From NCBI GenBank assembly GCA_035254305.1, contig DATFAS010000019.1, positions 1 to 47,967 on the forward strand: a stretch of 47,967 bases of DNA. The letters run 5' to 3'. The notes under the pieces were generated by a model that saw only the letters and a list, made by a program, of their open reading frames with translations, did no database searches and was not told the origin of the DNA. How positions within the stretch are numbered: the first letter of the stretch is position 1; every line of letters starts with the position of its first letter. Shown here piece after piece: positions 17,002 through 26,337 of this stretch. Source of the DNA: DATFAS01 sp035254305. GTDB lineage: Bacteria > Bacillota > Bacilli > Aneurinibacillales > RAOX-1. A program made the position numbers and the translations under genes.

Positions 17002-17034
17002 ATAGCAGAATTGTTGAAGGAAAGGAGATCTGTA

Positions 17035-19383
17035 GTGGGAGATCGAACATTTCAGACTTTGGAATTTAATAAGGTAATAGAACAACTTATGCGTTACGCT
17101 TCTTCCTCATTAGGAAAAGAAATAATAGATGAACTTACTCCAACAACAGATGTAGAGGAAGCCACTAGAAGGCAGCAATTTACGTTTGAAGGATATACAG
17201 TTCTACGAATAAAGGGAACAGCTCCCTTAGGAGGGATTCGAGATATTCGTAGACCCATCTCTAAAGCACACCTCGGAGGAATTCTATCTGCTTTAGAACT
17301 TCTTGATATTTCTAGTACCTTAAGCAGTGGATGGCGTTTGAAACGATTTATTGAGAATATCGAGGAAGAACATGAGATTCCTCTGTTAACGGAGCTTGTT
17401 CAAGGAATTGAAAGAGTACAGGCAGTTGATGAGGAGATCTCTTCTTGTATTAATGAGCATGGGGAGATCGTAGACCAAGCAAGCCCTACCTTAGGGCAGA
17501 TTCGTTCGCAGATCCGTATGACAGAAGGAAGAATTAAAGATAAGTTAGATCAGATTATGAGATCTAGCTCGTATCAGAAGATGCTTCAGGAGAACATTGT
17601 ATCTGTTCGGGGGGACCGATATGTTATTCCTGTTAAGCAGGAATACCGACATGTTTTCGGAGGGATGGTTCATGACCAATCTGCATCAGGAGCTACTTTG
17701 TTTATTGAACCTGAAGCAGTTGTGCAAGCCAATAACCAGCTCCGTGAGTGGAGATTTAAGGAAGAAAGAGAGATCGAGAGAATTCTACAACGTCTTTCGG
17801 GAATGGTCGCAGAGCATTTCGAATTCATAAAGGAAAATGTATCCATCCTGGCTGAGCTTGATTTTATTTTTGCAAAAGCTGCCTATGCACATAGTATCCG
17901 TGCCACCCAACCAAAACTCAACTCTAAAGGCTACATTAAGCTTAGGAGAGCAAGGCATCCTCTCATTCCCATTAAAGAAGTGGTACCAATTGAGCTTGAA
18001 ATGGGAAAAGAATATACATCGCTAATTATCACAGGACCTAACACAGGAGGAAAAACGGTAACTCTCAAGACCATTGGTCTACATGCGTTGATGGCAGCTT
18101 CGGGGCTTCATATTCCTGCAGATGAAGAATGTGAGATGGCTATTTTTTCTGGCATATATGCTGATATTGGTGATGAACAAAGCATCGAACAGAACCTAAG
18201 TACTTTTTCAGGACACATGACAAATATCGTACGGATTCTGAACGAAATGGATGGAAATAGCCTTATTCTATTAGATGAACTTGGAGCTGGAACCGACCCA
18301 ACGGAGGGTGCAGCCTTAGCCATTGCCATCTTGGATAAAATGTATCAACGTGGGGCTAGAGTAGTAGCAACGACACATTATAGTGAGTTGAAGGCTTTCG
18401 CCTATAATTCTAAGAATGTCCTGAATGCTAGTGTTGAATTTGATGTAGAGACTCTTCGACCAACGTATCGACTCCTTATAGGAGTTCCTGGAAGAAGTAA
18501 TGCTTTTGCAATTGCCGGGCGACTTGGCTTGTCAGAAGAGATCATTGAGGTTGCTAAAGAGCAAGTAAGTCATGAGGATATTAAAATTGAAACCATGATT
18601 GCTTCCCTTGCAGACGATCGCCTTAAAGCAGAACAGGATCGTAAGCGTGCAGAGGAGCTAACGACTGAAGCGGAAGCGATTCGGTTTGAATTAGAGAAAG
18701 AAAGGGCTAAGTTTGTTGAGGAAAAAAATGAACTTCTAGTTAAAGCAGAACATGAGGCTAGGCGATCTGTGGCACAAGCAAGGAAAGAAGCAGAGGAAAT
18801 TATTTCACAGCTTCGCAGATTGGCCCAGGAAGAGCAGGTTGGAATTAAGGAACATAAGTTAATAGAGGCAAAGAAACGCTTAGACGAGAGTGTTCCGACT
18901 TTTGTTAAAGAGCAAAAGAAAAAAAGTGGTGTGAGAACTGGATTTAGAATTGGTGATGAGGTAAGAGTTCCTTCTTTAGGACAGAAGGGGGAGGTCATTG
19001 CAGATCTTGGGAATCAGGAATTTCAAATTCAAATGGGAATTATGAAGATGAATATGAAAGCTGAGGATCTGGAATTAATCAAACCTACTAAAAAGAAAGA
19101 AGTTGTAACCTATACCCGAGTTCGCTTAAGCCGTGATACTGTTCGACCAGAGCTTGATTTGCGTGGGTATACCATCGACGATGCAATCTTAGCAATAGAT
19201 AAATATTTGGATGATGCTGTGATGTCTAATCTTCATCAGGTAGCTCTAATTCATGGAAAGGGAACGGGAGCCCTTAGAGTAGGTGTCCATAATTTTCTTA
19301 AAAAACACCGCAGTGTGCAATCTTTCCGTTTTGGAGGGCAGGGTGAAGGTGGTTTGGGAGCAACCATAGTGGAACTAAAATAA
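17035..19383 (+). CDS. mutS2: MutS2 / RqcU, endonuclease MutS family protein
   Basis: MutS-like ATPase with a C-terminal Smr nuclease domain. Family work links it to suppression of homologous recombination and, as RqcU, to splitting collided ribosomes. Order: MutS core and clamp region (1-310), ATPase with Walker A GPNTGGKT (about 330) and Walker B LILLDELGAGTDP (about 405-417), long coiled coil (about 505-620), KOW-like segment, and Smr domain (about 705-780) with LDLRGYT and HGKGTGALR. The GTG at 17035 is preferred: AAGGAGA lies 7 bases upstream. An in-frame TTG at 17011 adds 8 residues but has no SD. About 782 residues, matching B. subtilis MutSB (about 785). Confidence 0.96.
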   Translation: MGDRTFQTLEFNKVIEQLMRYASSSLGKEIIDELTPTTDVEEATRRQQFTFEGYTVLRIKGTAPLGGIRDIRRPISKAHLGGILSALELLDISSTLSSGWRLKRFIENIEEEHEIPLLTELVQGIERVQAVDEEISSCINEHGEIVDQASPTLGQIRSQIRMTEGRIKDKLDQIMRSSSYQKMLQENIVSVRGDRYVIPVKQEYRHVFGGMVHDQSASGATLFIEPEAVVQANNQLREWRFKEEREIERILQRLSGMVAEHFEFIKENVSILAELDFIFAKAAYAHSIRATQPKLNSKGYIKLRRARHPLIPIKEVVPIELEMGKEYTSLIITGPNTGGKTVTLKTIGLHALMAASGLHIPADEECEMAIFSGIYADIGDEQSIEQNLSTFSGHMTNIVRILNEMDGNSLILLDELGAGTDPTEGAALAIAILDKMYQRGARVVATTHYSELKAFAYNSKNVLNASVEFDVETLRPTYRLLIGVPGRSNAFAIAGRLGLSEEIIEVAKEQVSHEDIKIETMIASLADDRLKAEQDRKRAEELTTEAEAIRFELEKERAKFVEEKNELLVKAEHEARRSVAQARKEAEEIISQLRRLAQEEQVGIKEHKLIEAKKRLDESVPTFVKEQKKKSGVRTGFRIGDEVRVPSLGQKGEVIADLGNQEFQIQMGIMKMNMKAEDLELIKPTKKKEVVTYTRVRLSRDTVRPELDLRGYTIDDAILAIDKYLDDAVMSNLHQVALIHGKGTGALRVGVHNFLKKHRSVQSFRFGGQGEGGLGATIVELK

Positions 19384-19420
19384 GAGCTATGGATCACTTG
19401 GGGAAGGGGACAAATTCTAA

Positions 19421-19828
19421 GTGTCGGGGTTGTTGAAAAATCCATATATGCTAACAACGGCATATTTTGCCGAAACTGTTCTTGCTATTATTGTTTTTCT
19501 TTGGATATTTGAGTTAGTCACTCGATATGATGATTGGGAAGAAATAAAAAAGGGGAACTTATCGGTTGCCATGGCCCTAGGGGGGAAAATATTTGGGATT
19601 TCAAATATTTTTCGTTTTGCGATTGAGCATAATGAAACGATTGGTCATGCCATTTTGCGAGGGGCTTTTGGTTTTTTATTGCTATTGGTTGCCTATTTTA
19701 TATTTGAATTTATGACCCCAAAGTTCCGAATCGATGAGGAGATTGCCAAGGATAATAAGGCGGTTGGGCTACTATCGATGACGATTTCAATTGGGATTTC
19801 CTATGTGATTGGCGCCAGTATAGTATAA
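19421..19828 (+). CDS. DUF350 family membrane protein (YshE type)
   Basis: Small integral membrane protein of DUF350, 135 residues, with four hydrophobic segments at about 14-32, 45-62, 78-97 and 113-133. The first carries an acidic residue (FELVTRYDDWEEIKKGN follows it) typical of the family. Function unknown. GTG start with GGGGAAGGGGA at 19400-19410; a TTG four or five codons later is an alternative. It follows mutS2 by 37 bases, as yshE follows mutSB in B. subtilis, and shares its transcript up to the terminator. Confidence 0.85.
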   Translation: MSGLLKNPYMLTTAYFAETVLAIIVFLWIFELVTRYDDWEEIKKGNLSVAMALGGKIFGISNIFRFAIEHNETIGHAILRGAFGFLLLLVAYFIFEFMTPKFRIDEEIAKDNKAVGLLSMTISIGISYVIGASIV

Positions 19829-19922
19829 ATTTTAATTTGATGGCAATATTTCTTTGTTTACAAAAGGGCTAATAAATCGTTAATATGTATGTAACAACCT
19901 AATTGTTAGGTTGAGAGTTTTT

Positions 19923-19954
19923 AGCAGTCGTCCATTGGATGGCTGCTTTTTTTA
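19923..19954 (+). terminator. Intrinsic terminator after mutS2-DUF350
   Basis: An 11-bp stem (AGCAGTCGTCC with GGATGGCTGCT, two G-U pairs) and a run of T from 19945. A second hairpin, CAACCTAA/TTAGGTTG (19895-19913), lies just upstream. The remaining gap to 20178 holds a small ORF described separately. Confidence 0.9.
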
Positions 19955-20067
19955 TTTCTCATATAAAAAAAGATATAATGAACAGAAGTGATGTTTTAAA
20001 AACATAATGGATGAATGCAGTCGAATAGTGTATAATTCTTGAGGAATTTACACTCGGAGGCGCAAGC

Positions 20068-20154
20068 ATGCTTATACGGTTATCTATTATCCTTGGTATT
20101 ATTTCAGTTCTATTCATGGTTGGTGGTATGCTATATTGGATGTTCAATACTTAG
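20068..20154 (+). CDS. Small single-span membrane peptide (28 residues), hypothetical
   Basis: ATG with a strong SD (CGGAGG, 20055-20060, 7-base gap) opens a 28-residue frame, MLIRLSIILG... to ...YWMFNT, that is one hydrophobic span with a short charged N-terminus (Arg4). It ends 24 bases before the phosphodiester glycosidase start and is therefore likely the first gene of that operon. A TATAAT at 20031-20036 sits at a suitable distance as -10, with only a weak -35. No family recognised. The SD, position and clean membrane profile support it, but the length leaves doubt. Confidence 0.55.
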   Translation: MLIRLSIILGIISVLFMVGGMLYWMFNT

Positions 20155-20178
20155 GTCAACAGGCAAGGGTGAGAAACC

Positions 20179-21384
20179 ATGCAAAAAGAAGATAGGCGAA
20201 GGCGCATCTGGACTACAGTCCTATCCTGTTTGCTTATTTTGCAAACAAGTACATTAGTAGCTGCAGCCGTATCACAAGGTCCGATTAAAGAACAATCAGT
20301 GAGAAGTATTGCACCAGGTATTACGTATAAGGAATATAGCGAAGCAATGGAAAATACACGAGTTATTTTCCGAGTAGTTGAAGTTGATTTATCAAATCCC
20401 AACATAAAAGTAAAACCGATTTACGGTAATAATGGTCAAATTGGCAGTAAGGCAAAGGTAACAACGATGGTAAGCCAGAGTGGAGCTGTAGCTGCGATCA
20501 ATTCCAGCTTTTTTCGTACGGATAATGAAGGTGGAACCTTAGGAACGATTATTAAAGATGGGAAAATCCTATCAAATCCAGCAAAGGTTCCAGGCTGGAA
20601 GACATTGGCCTTTACGAAGGGTGGGCAGGCTGTTATTGGGTCGTTTGGATTTAGGGGCCAAATTAAAGCACCCAATGGCAAAACATTTCCGTTAGAAGGC
20701 TTAAATAAAACAGAATACTTTGCCCCAGGATCACTGGCAAGCAACTATTCTGATAACATTCATCTTTTTACCCGAGATTGGAGTCCGATTAGCCGAGGAT
20801 CGCTAGAGGGTTATGAGGATATATTGGAAGTGGAAGTAAAAGATAATATGGTAACGGACATCCGTACATCCTTAGGACCGAAGCCCATTCCGCAAAATGG
20901 GTATGTCCTATTCGCTAATGGTTCTGCTTCTCAGTTCTTAAAGAATAATTTTAAGCGAGGAGACAAGGTTGAAGTTAGTTACCAGATGACACCTGGTCAG
21001 CTAGAGATCATGCAAGCGATTGGCGTAAACTATTCACTTGTCGAAAAAGGTGTGCCAGTTCTAACGTTTCCCAGTGATTCTGATTTAACGGGAAAACATT
21101 CTCGCTCAGCCATTGGAATCGATAGAAGTGGTACAAGGATGTATTTAGTTTCGGTTGATCGTTCAAACCGCAATCCAGGTGTGACATTACCAGAGCTTGC
21201 TAATATCCTAATAAATTTAGGAGCCTATCATGGTGTTAATTTAGATGGTGGAAGTTCCACTTCTTTAGTAGTTCGGCAACCTGGAAATCTTCAGCTTACA
21301 AGAGTAAATGATGGTTCAGTAGATGAAGAACACCCTGTAGCAGATGCATTAGGAATTTTTTACCTTGCTCCCCAGGGGCCTTAA
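20179..21384 (+). CDS. Secreted phosphodiester glycosidase family protein (NAGPA domain)
   Basis: Extracytoplasmic protein with the NAGPA/DUF2233 fold, whose known member removes GlcNAc from a phosphodiester; bacterial forms probably act on phosphodiester-linked sugars of wall polymers. A signal peptide is visible: basic RRRR (6-9), hydrophobic WTTVLSCLLILQTSTLVAAA, cleavage near residue 30. The mature part has the family core INSSFF (about 107-112) and the C-terminal signature NLDGGSSTSLV (about 355-365) with HPVADALGIFY. 401 residues. SD is weak (AAGGGTGAG). It sits in the csaB block, which suggests wall polymer trimming. Substrate is inference. Confidence 0.85.
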   Translation: MQKEDRRRRIWTTVLSCLLILQTSTLVAAAVSQGPIKEQSVRSIAPGITYKEYSEAMENTRVIFRVVEVDLSNPNIKVKPIYGNNGQIGSKAKVTTMVSQSGAVAAINSSFFRTDNEGGTLGTIIKDGKILSNPAKVPGWKTLAFTKGGQAVIGSFGFRGQIKAPNGKTFPLEGLNKTEYFAPGSLASNYSDNIHLFTRDWSPISRGSLEGYEDILEVEVKDNMVTDIRTSLGPKPIPQNGYVLFANGSASQFLKNNFKRGDKVEVSYQMTPGQLEIMQAIGVNYSLVEKGVPVLTFPSDSDLTGKHSRSAIGIDRSGTRMYLVSVDRSNRNPGVTLPELANILINLGAYHGVNLDGGSSTSLVVRQPGNLQLTRVNDGSVDEEHPVADALGIFYLAPQGP

Positions 21385-21420
21385 ACGATAGGAATACTTG
21401 AAAGGTAGAGGGAATCTTCA

Positions 21421-23316
21421 ATGAAAAGGAAATGGTTTATTTGGCTTCTTGGAGTGATTCTAATAGTCCCCATCGTCATTTTTGGATGGTGGAAAAGCTT
21501 TGAATGGGTAACTATGCACCGGCTTAAGAATTTAGCTATTTCGGTTCAGCCCTATACGAAAGAAATCAAAGATAATCAATTTGATGTCATTGTTGTTGGT
21601 GGGGAACCAGAAGGAGTAGCAGCAGCCGTGTCAGCTGCCCGGAACGGGGCCAAGACTTTATTAGTCGAAAAACGTGATGGCCTAGGCGGCCTTATTACAT
21701 ATGGAATGCTTAACTATCTAGATTATGACCGAGATAAGAACGGGCAAATTGCCAATGCTGGAATTTTCGAAGAGTGGCATAAGATGGTTGGCGATCAAGT
21801 AACAGTAGATATTGAAACAGCTAAGAATGCCTTCATGGGATTAGTCCAGAAAGAGCCTAATATTACGTTGTCACTTAATTCCACCGTGGTAAAACCACTT
21901 CTAAGCACGGATTTGAATCTGAATGGAATTGTTGTTAAGGATGAATCGGGTGAGCATACTTACTACGCGAAGCGTTTTATTGATTCCACACAGGATGCAG
22001 ATCTTGCTGAAATAGCAGGTGTTCCTTACTTTATTGGGAATGAAGACATTGGTTTAACCAACCAAAAAATGTCTTCTACACTTATGCTTCACTTTAAGAA
22101 TGTAGAATGGGATGGTGTTGTTGAGGCTGCTCTTACCAAAAAATTTGGTGTAGCTGGAATTACACCGACTGCTGCTTGGGGATTTGGGGATATTCGAAAA
22201 GCTTATAAACCCTCTCAGCCAGACGTTCGCCTTAGAGGATTAAACATTGCTAGGCAGTCTGATAACTCAGTGTATATTAATGCCTTACAAATTTTTAATG
22301 TCAATGGGCTTGATCCCTCCTCACTAGAAACGGCTAGACAAAAGGGAGAAAAGGAAACCAAAAATATTCTAGAGTTCTTACGAAAAGAATTCCCAGGATT
22401 TAAGAATGCGGAAATAGCGTCGATTCCTTCTGAGTTATATGTTCGTGAAACTCGTCACATCAAGGCGGAATATCAGCTTCCTATAACCGATGTTTGGGAG
22501 AATAAAGACCAATGGGATAGTATTGGATTTGGGGCTTATCCGTGCGATATCCAAGCTACATCTGCGGATAATACAGGGTTTATTATGACAGATCCAACCC
22601 AATATGCGATTCCTTTCCGTTCACTTGTCCCCTTACATGTAGGACACTTGCTAGTAGCTAGTAAGGCATCTGGCTATGCATCCCTTGCAGCCGGTAGTGC
22701 AAGGATTATTCCCACTGGGATGACCACAGCACAGGCAGCTGGTGCGGCATCCGCTTTATCTATTCAGAACAATATCGATTTCCGGGAGATGTCTAAGGAT
22801 AAATCGCTAATTGAAGCTCTTCAGGGGAAATTAAAAGACCAAGGGGCCTTGCTTTACCACTATGAGATTAAGTTCCCGTATGAAGGAGAATGGTATTATC
22901 CTGCGATTAAAGAGCTTCTTACCTATGGTTTAATTGTCGGAGGGCATGAAAATCGTTTTGCCGTTGATCAGCCAATGAAGGACATGGCATTTGTAAATAT
23001 CTTAGCAAATGGTTTAGATCGGGTGGATTCTCATGTGTATACTCAAGTGAAGGAACGCTTGACACAGGTTCGTTATATGGCTAAGGAAACACCACTAACA
23101 AGAGATCAAGCCGCAACCTTCATTCTTCATACATTTGGCTATCCTAAATCAGATCAACCTTGGACTGTGATCAAACAGAAGGGAATCTTAGATCAAACCA
23201 TCGTAGATAGGCTAAATGAGAACAAGGAATTGTCTACAGCAGAAGGATATTCTATTCTATCTTCAGTTTTGCAGCATCTAGATCAAATTGATAAAGTGAA
23301 AGGTACAACCCCATGA
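21421..23316 (+). CDS. Membrane-anchored FAD-dependent oxidoreductase with C-terminal SLH-like repeats
   Basis: The N-terminus has KRK followed by a hydrophobic span (about 5-24) that reads as a signal anchor with the rest outside. The flavin-binding motif of the PF12831-type family follows: VVGGEPEGVAAAVSAARNG (about 56-74), then VEKRDGLGGL, STQDADLAEIAGVP and a late GASALSIQ. From about residue 500 to 625 the sequence looks like degenerate S-layer homology repeats: EWYYPAIKELLTYGLIVGG, then LTRDQAATFILHTFG, then a WTVIKQKGIL segment. 631 residues, larger than the flavin domain needs. It is coupled by an ATGA overlap to the DUF5693 gene. Substrate unknown. An exported flavoprotein with wall-anchoring repeats beside csaB is unusual. 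Confidence 0.8.
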   Translation: MKRKWFIWLLGVILIVPIVIFGWWKSFEWVTMHRLKNLAISVQPYTKEIKDNQFDVIVVGGEPEGVAAAVSAARNGAKTLLVEKRDGLGGLITYGMLNYLDYDRDKNGQIANAGIFEEWHKMVGDQVTVDIETAKNAFMGLVQKEPNITLSLNSTVVKPLLSTDLNLNGIVVKDESGEHTYYAKRFIDSTQDADLAEIAGVPYFIGNEDIGLTNQKMSSTLMLHFKNVEWDGVVEAALTKKFGVAGITPTAAWGFGDIRKAYKPSQPDVRLRGLNIARQSDNSVYINALQIFNVNGLDPSSLETARQKGEKETKNILEFLRKEFPGFKNAEIASIPSELYVRETRHIKAEYQLPITDVWENKDQWDSIGFGAYPCDIQATSADNTGFIMTDPTQYAIPFRSLVPLHVGHLLVASKASGYASLAAGSARIIPTGMTTAQAAGAASALSIQNNIDFREMSKDKSLIEALQGKLKDQGALLYHYEIKFPYEGEWYYPAIKELLTYGLIVGGHENRFAVDQPMKDMAFVNILANGLDRVDSHVYTQVKERLTQVRYMAKETPLTRDQAATFILHTFGYPKSDQPWTVIKQKGILDQTIVDRLNENKELSTAEGYSILSSVLQHLDQIDKVKGTTP

Positions 23317-25262
23317 TTAGAAAAATTTTATGGATCTTTGTTGTAATATCTCTTGTAGCGGCACTTCCATTAGTCCGAGATCGTTACCGTGCAGAGACAT
23401 CTACGCGGGCTGTGGAAGCAGTTGTTGACTATGCAGATTTGTTGAAAGTTTCTTCAAAGGTATATAATTCCTTTACTGAAAAGGAAATTGTAGATTTATT
23501 AAAAAACAATGGGATTACTACCATTGCCTTCTATGAACAAACCCTAAAGGACCTGGCTACAAGAGGTATTGTATCAGCATATAGTACTTCTGATGACATG
23601 ATTCGCAGAGGAGGAAACCTTCCCTTCGATCAAACTCTAGTCACTTTGAATGATAAATTGACCAAAGAAGAACAGGACTATTATGGGCAGATGCTTAAGA
23701 ATACATTTCGTAATACGTTAACAACGACAATATGGAATGGAAAGCAAGCTTTCATAATCAGCAACCCAATGACGAACGTGTATGATAGTATTTTCCTAGG
23801 TCCTGATTTTAATCTCATTAATCAGATGCAGCATAAGTATCGCCTTCATTCTATTGTCCGAATTAATTCTGATCACCCATGGGATGAAGAATTCTTCAAT
23901 TGGCAGTTTGCCAGAATGAAGGAACTTGGTATCAATAAGGTAGTTTTTGAAGGGAAAAATGTACTAGGATTTCCAGATCATATGGAGGAAGTTGCGGAGT
24001 GGATGAAACAGGATCACATTTCCTTCGGCCTCGTTGATTTTTTTGATCAAAATGGATATAAAAAATTAGGTCGGTTAAATGATTTTCACACGTTCCGTGT
24101 GTTAAGTGTTGCATCAGCAAAAGTGACAACAGATCCTCCCACAACGACTGCAGATGTTTTCTCATTAGGAATTAGAGAAAGGGACGTAAGGATGATCTAT
24201 GTCCATCTGCCTCTTACGAATAGTGATCAAGTATCGTCGAGAGATATATTGGATAAGACCGTATCCATCCTGCAGATGACTGAAGAAGATATTAATCGAG
24301 CTGGATATGTATTTAAGGAAACACGACCATTTGCTCTCCCAAATGCCAAGGAACATGGCTGGGAGAATGCTCTTCTTATTCTTGGAATGTTGTCATTAGC
24401 TAGTTTGTGTTTAGAGAAATTCTATCGTCCATTGCGTTACCTACCCATTCCTCTTGGACTCCTTTTCTATTTAGCAGGGGAATTTTTGCACCAGGAGGTG
24501 TTAGCTTTTGAAATGTTGGCTTTGATGGGGGCGATTATAGCTCCTACCTATTCCACCATGCTCGTGATGGATTGGGTAAGTCGGGTGGATAAAGGTGGAA
24601 GAGGAAAACTATTGTGGACTATTCTAACCTTTCTATTTGCTTCTGTAGCTAGTTTGTATGGAGCCGTTGTGGTGGTTTCTCTGCTAAATGATATGCTCTT
24701 TGTACAATATTTAGAGCAATTTAGAGGGGTTAAGGCATTGTATTTTGTTCCGATTCTTCTTGTGATTCTTTATTGGGTTCGGACAAGATTACAGGGGCAG
24801 AATTTCTGGGATTATCCAGTGAAAATTCTTAATCACCCCATCTATGTTAAGCACATTGTCATTACTGCTATTGCTGTAGTTGCCTTAGGTTACTTTTTGT
24901 CTCGTTCGGGTAATGAGGCAACCACATTACCATTTGAGTTAAAGTTCCGTCAAATACTAAACGACGTATTAGGTGTTCGTCCAAGAACAAAAGAAATTTT
25001 CCTTGGACATCCATTCTTCTTATTAGCTAGTTATCTAATGATTAAATATCGTAAAGGGATTTGGTTATTTATTATTGGGGTAATTGGCCAGATGTCATTA
25101 GTTAGTACCTTTACACATATTCATACGCCTCTATTGATTTCCATTGAGAGAACGATTAATGGTATTATCATTGGTTTAATCGTTGGAGTTGTGCTAATTT
25201 TTATTTGGGAATGGCTTATAGCTTTCTTTAAAAAGCATAGAGGAGCTAACAACAATGGGTAG
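23313..25262 (+). CDS. DUF5693 family polytopic membrane protein
   Basis: 649 residues. A short N-terminal hydrophobic span (about 4-20) is followed by a roughly 310-residue soluble part predicted outside (EKEIVDLLKNNGITTIAFYEQT is the family-like opening), then about ten hydrophobic segments from residue 340 to 640, ending in a lysine-rich tail. This matches the DUF5693 family, typically next to csaB in Paenibacillus and Brevibacillus relatives. Function unknown; a role in transport or flipping of the wall polymer precursor is an inference from topology and location. Overlaps the flavoprotein by 4 bases and csaB by 8, so the three are translationally coupled. Confidence 0.82.
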   Translation: MIRKILWIFVVISLVAALPLVRDRYRAETSTRAVEAVVDYADLLKVSSKVYNSFTEKEIVDLLKNNGITTIAFYEQTLKDLATRGIVSAYSTSDDMIRRGGNLPFDQTLVTLNDKLTKEEQDYYGQMLKNTFRNTLTTTIWNGKQAFIISNPMTNVYDSIFLGPDFNLINQMQHKYRLHSIVRINSDHPWDEEFFNWQFARMKELGINKVVFEGKNVLGFPDHMEEVAEWMKQDHISFGLVDFFDQNGYKKLGRLNDFHTFRVLSVASAKVTTDPPTTTADVFSLGIRERDVRMIYVHLPLTNSDQVSSRDILDKTVSILQMTEEDINRAGYVFKETRPFALPNAKEHGWENALLILGMLSLASLCLEKFYRPLRYLPIPLGLLFYLAGEFLHQEVLAFEMLALMGAIIAPTYSTMLVMDWVSRVDKGGRGKLLWTILTFLFASVASLYGAVVVVSLLNDMLFVQYLEQFRGVKALYFVPILLVILYWVRTRLQGQNFWDYPVKILNHPIYVKHIVITAIAVVALGYFLSRSGNEATTLPFELKFRQILNDVLGVRPRTKEIFLGHPFFLLASYLMIKYRKGIWLFIIGVIGQMSLVSTFTHIHTPLLISIERTINGIIIGLIVGVVLIFIWEWLIAFFKKHRGANNNG

Positions 25263-26337
25263 TAAACGAATCATGATGTCGGGATACTTTGGGTTTGATA
25301 ATGCAGGGGATGAAGCGATTTGTTCGGCGATTATTCAAACCCTCCGTGGAATGGATCCATCCCTCGAATTTGTTGTGCTATCTGGTAATCCGGAAAAGAC
25401 GAGAGAGAAATATCAAGTTGAAGCGATACCCCGTATGGACTTAAAGCAGATTTATCGTCAATTAAAGAAAGTAGATCTATTTATTAGCGGTGGGGGAAGT
25501 CTGCTTCAAGATAAGACAGGAAACTTAACGATTCCTTACTATTTAACCATGATTCATATGGCGAGAATGCTTAAGGTTCCTGTAGCGATTTTTGCTCAAG
25601 GAATAGGACCTGTAGACCGCCCGTTTTTTAAGCGTTGGATAGGTCGCTTATTTAAGAAACTAGATTATGTATCTGTCCGTGATCAGGATTCTAAGCAACT
25701 ACTGATCAATTGGAACGTTCCTCCGGGAAAGATTGACGAAGTTGTCGATCCTGTTTTTCTTCTCCCATCTGAGGGTAAGCAAAAGGGGTTAGAACTCCTT
25801 GCTGCTGAGGGGATTACTGTTGGAAAACCGCCTATCCTTTTTTCCGTGCGAAGATGGAAGGAAGGTACAGGAGATTTTCAGATATTAGCTGAATTGGGTG
25901 ACTGGCTAATTGAACAAGGAGAAGAGGTGCTATTCTTACCGTTCCATTATCCCGATGATTTAGAAGCATCGATCGAGGTTATTTCTTTAATGAAAAAGAG
26001 TGCCCAGCTTCTCCAGCGGAATTACCATCCTTCTGAGCTGATGGATATCGTGTCCAGTGGGAAGGCTATGGTTGGTATGAGATTACATGCTCTTATATTT
26101 GCTGCTGCAAGAAATATTCCTTGCATTGGTATTTCCTACGATCCGAAGATTGATTCTTTTTTACAGCAATTAGGATTACAACCAGCAGGTTTTTCCGGGA
26201 AATTATCCATTTTAACTATGCAGGATGCTGTGTCGAATGCATTGGAACAGAAGCATGAGATGCTTGATAGAGCTAAGACCTTAAGGGAAAAGGCGCTTCT
26301 ACCTGCTAAGAGAGTCATGGATTTACTAAATAACTAA
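25255..26337 (+). CDS. csaB: Polysaccharide pyruvyl transferase CsaB
   Basis: Adds a pyruvate ketal from PEP to the secondary cell wall polymer, creating the ligand bound by SLH domains of S-layer and other wall proteins. The 360 residues show the family N-terminus (SGYFGFDNAGDEA, about 9-21), the central GGGSLLQDKTG (about 80-90) and the C-terminal GMRLHALIFAA with GISYDPKI (about 275-302). ATG start within the end of the DUF5693 gene. Its presence predicts SLH proteins in this organism; the adjacent flavoprotein may be one. The 3' end overlaps a convergent small gene by 12 bases. Confidence 0.95.
   Translation: MGSKRIMMSGYFGFDNAGDEAICSAIIQTLRGMDPSLEFVVLSGNPEKTREKYQVEAIPRMDLKQIYRQLKKVDLFISGGGSLLQDKTGNLTIPYYLTMIHMARMLKVPVAIFAQGIGPVDRPFFKRWIGRLFKKLDYVSVRDQDSKQLLINWNVPPGKIDEVVDPVFLLPSEGKQKGLELLAAEGITVGKPPILFSVRRWKEGTGDFQILAELGDWLIEQGEEVLFLPFHYPDDLEASIEVISLMKKSAQLLQRNYHPSELMDIVSSGKAMVGMRLHALIFAAARNIPCIGISYDPKIDSFLQQLGLQPAGFSGKLSILTMQDAVSNALEQKHEMLDRAKTLREKALLPAKRVMDLLNN

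Noticed and set aside
18570..18998. 142-codon minus-strand frame inside mutS2
   Set aside because: Mirror of the Glu/Lys/Ala-rich coiled coil of MutS2; serine-rich composition is typical of antisense shadow.
15715..19828. Possible prophage or mobile island because gene order differs from B. subtilis
   Set aside because: No integrase, transposase, direct repeats or composition shift; the genes are ordinary chromosomal ones.
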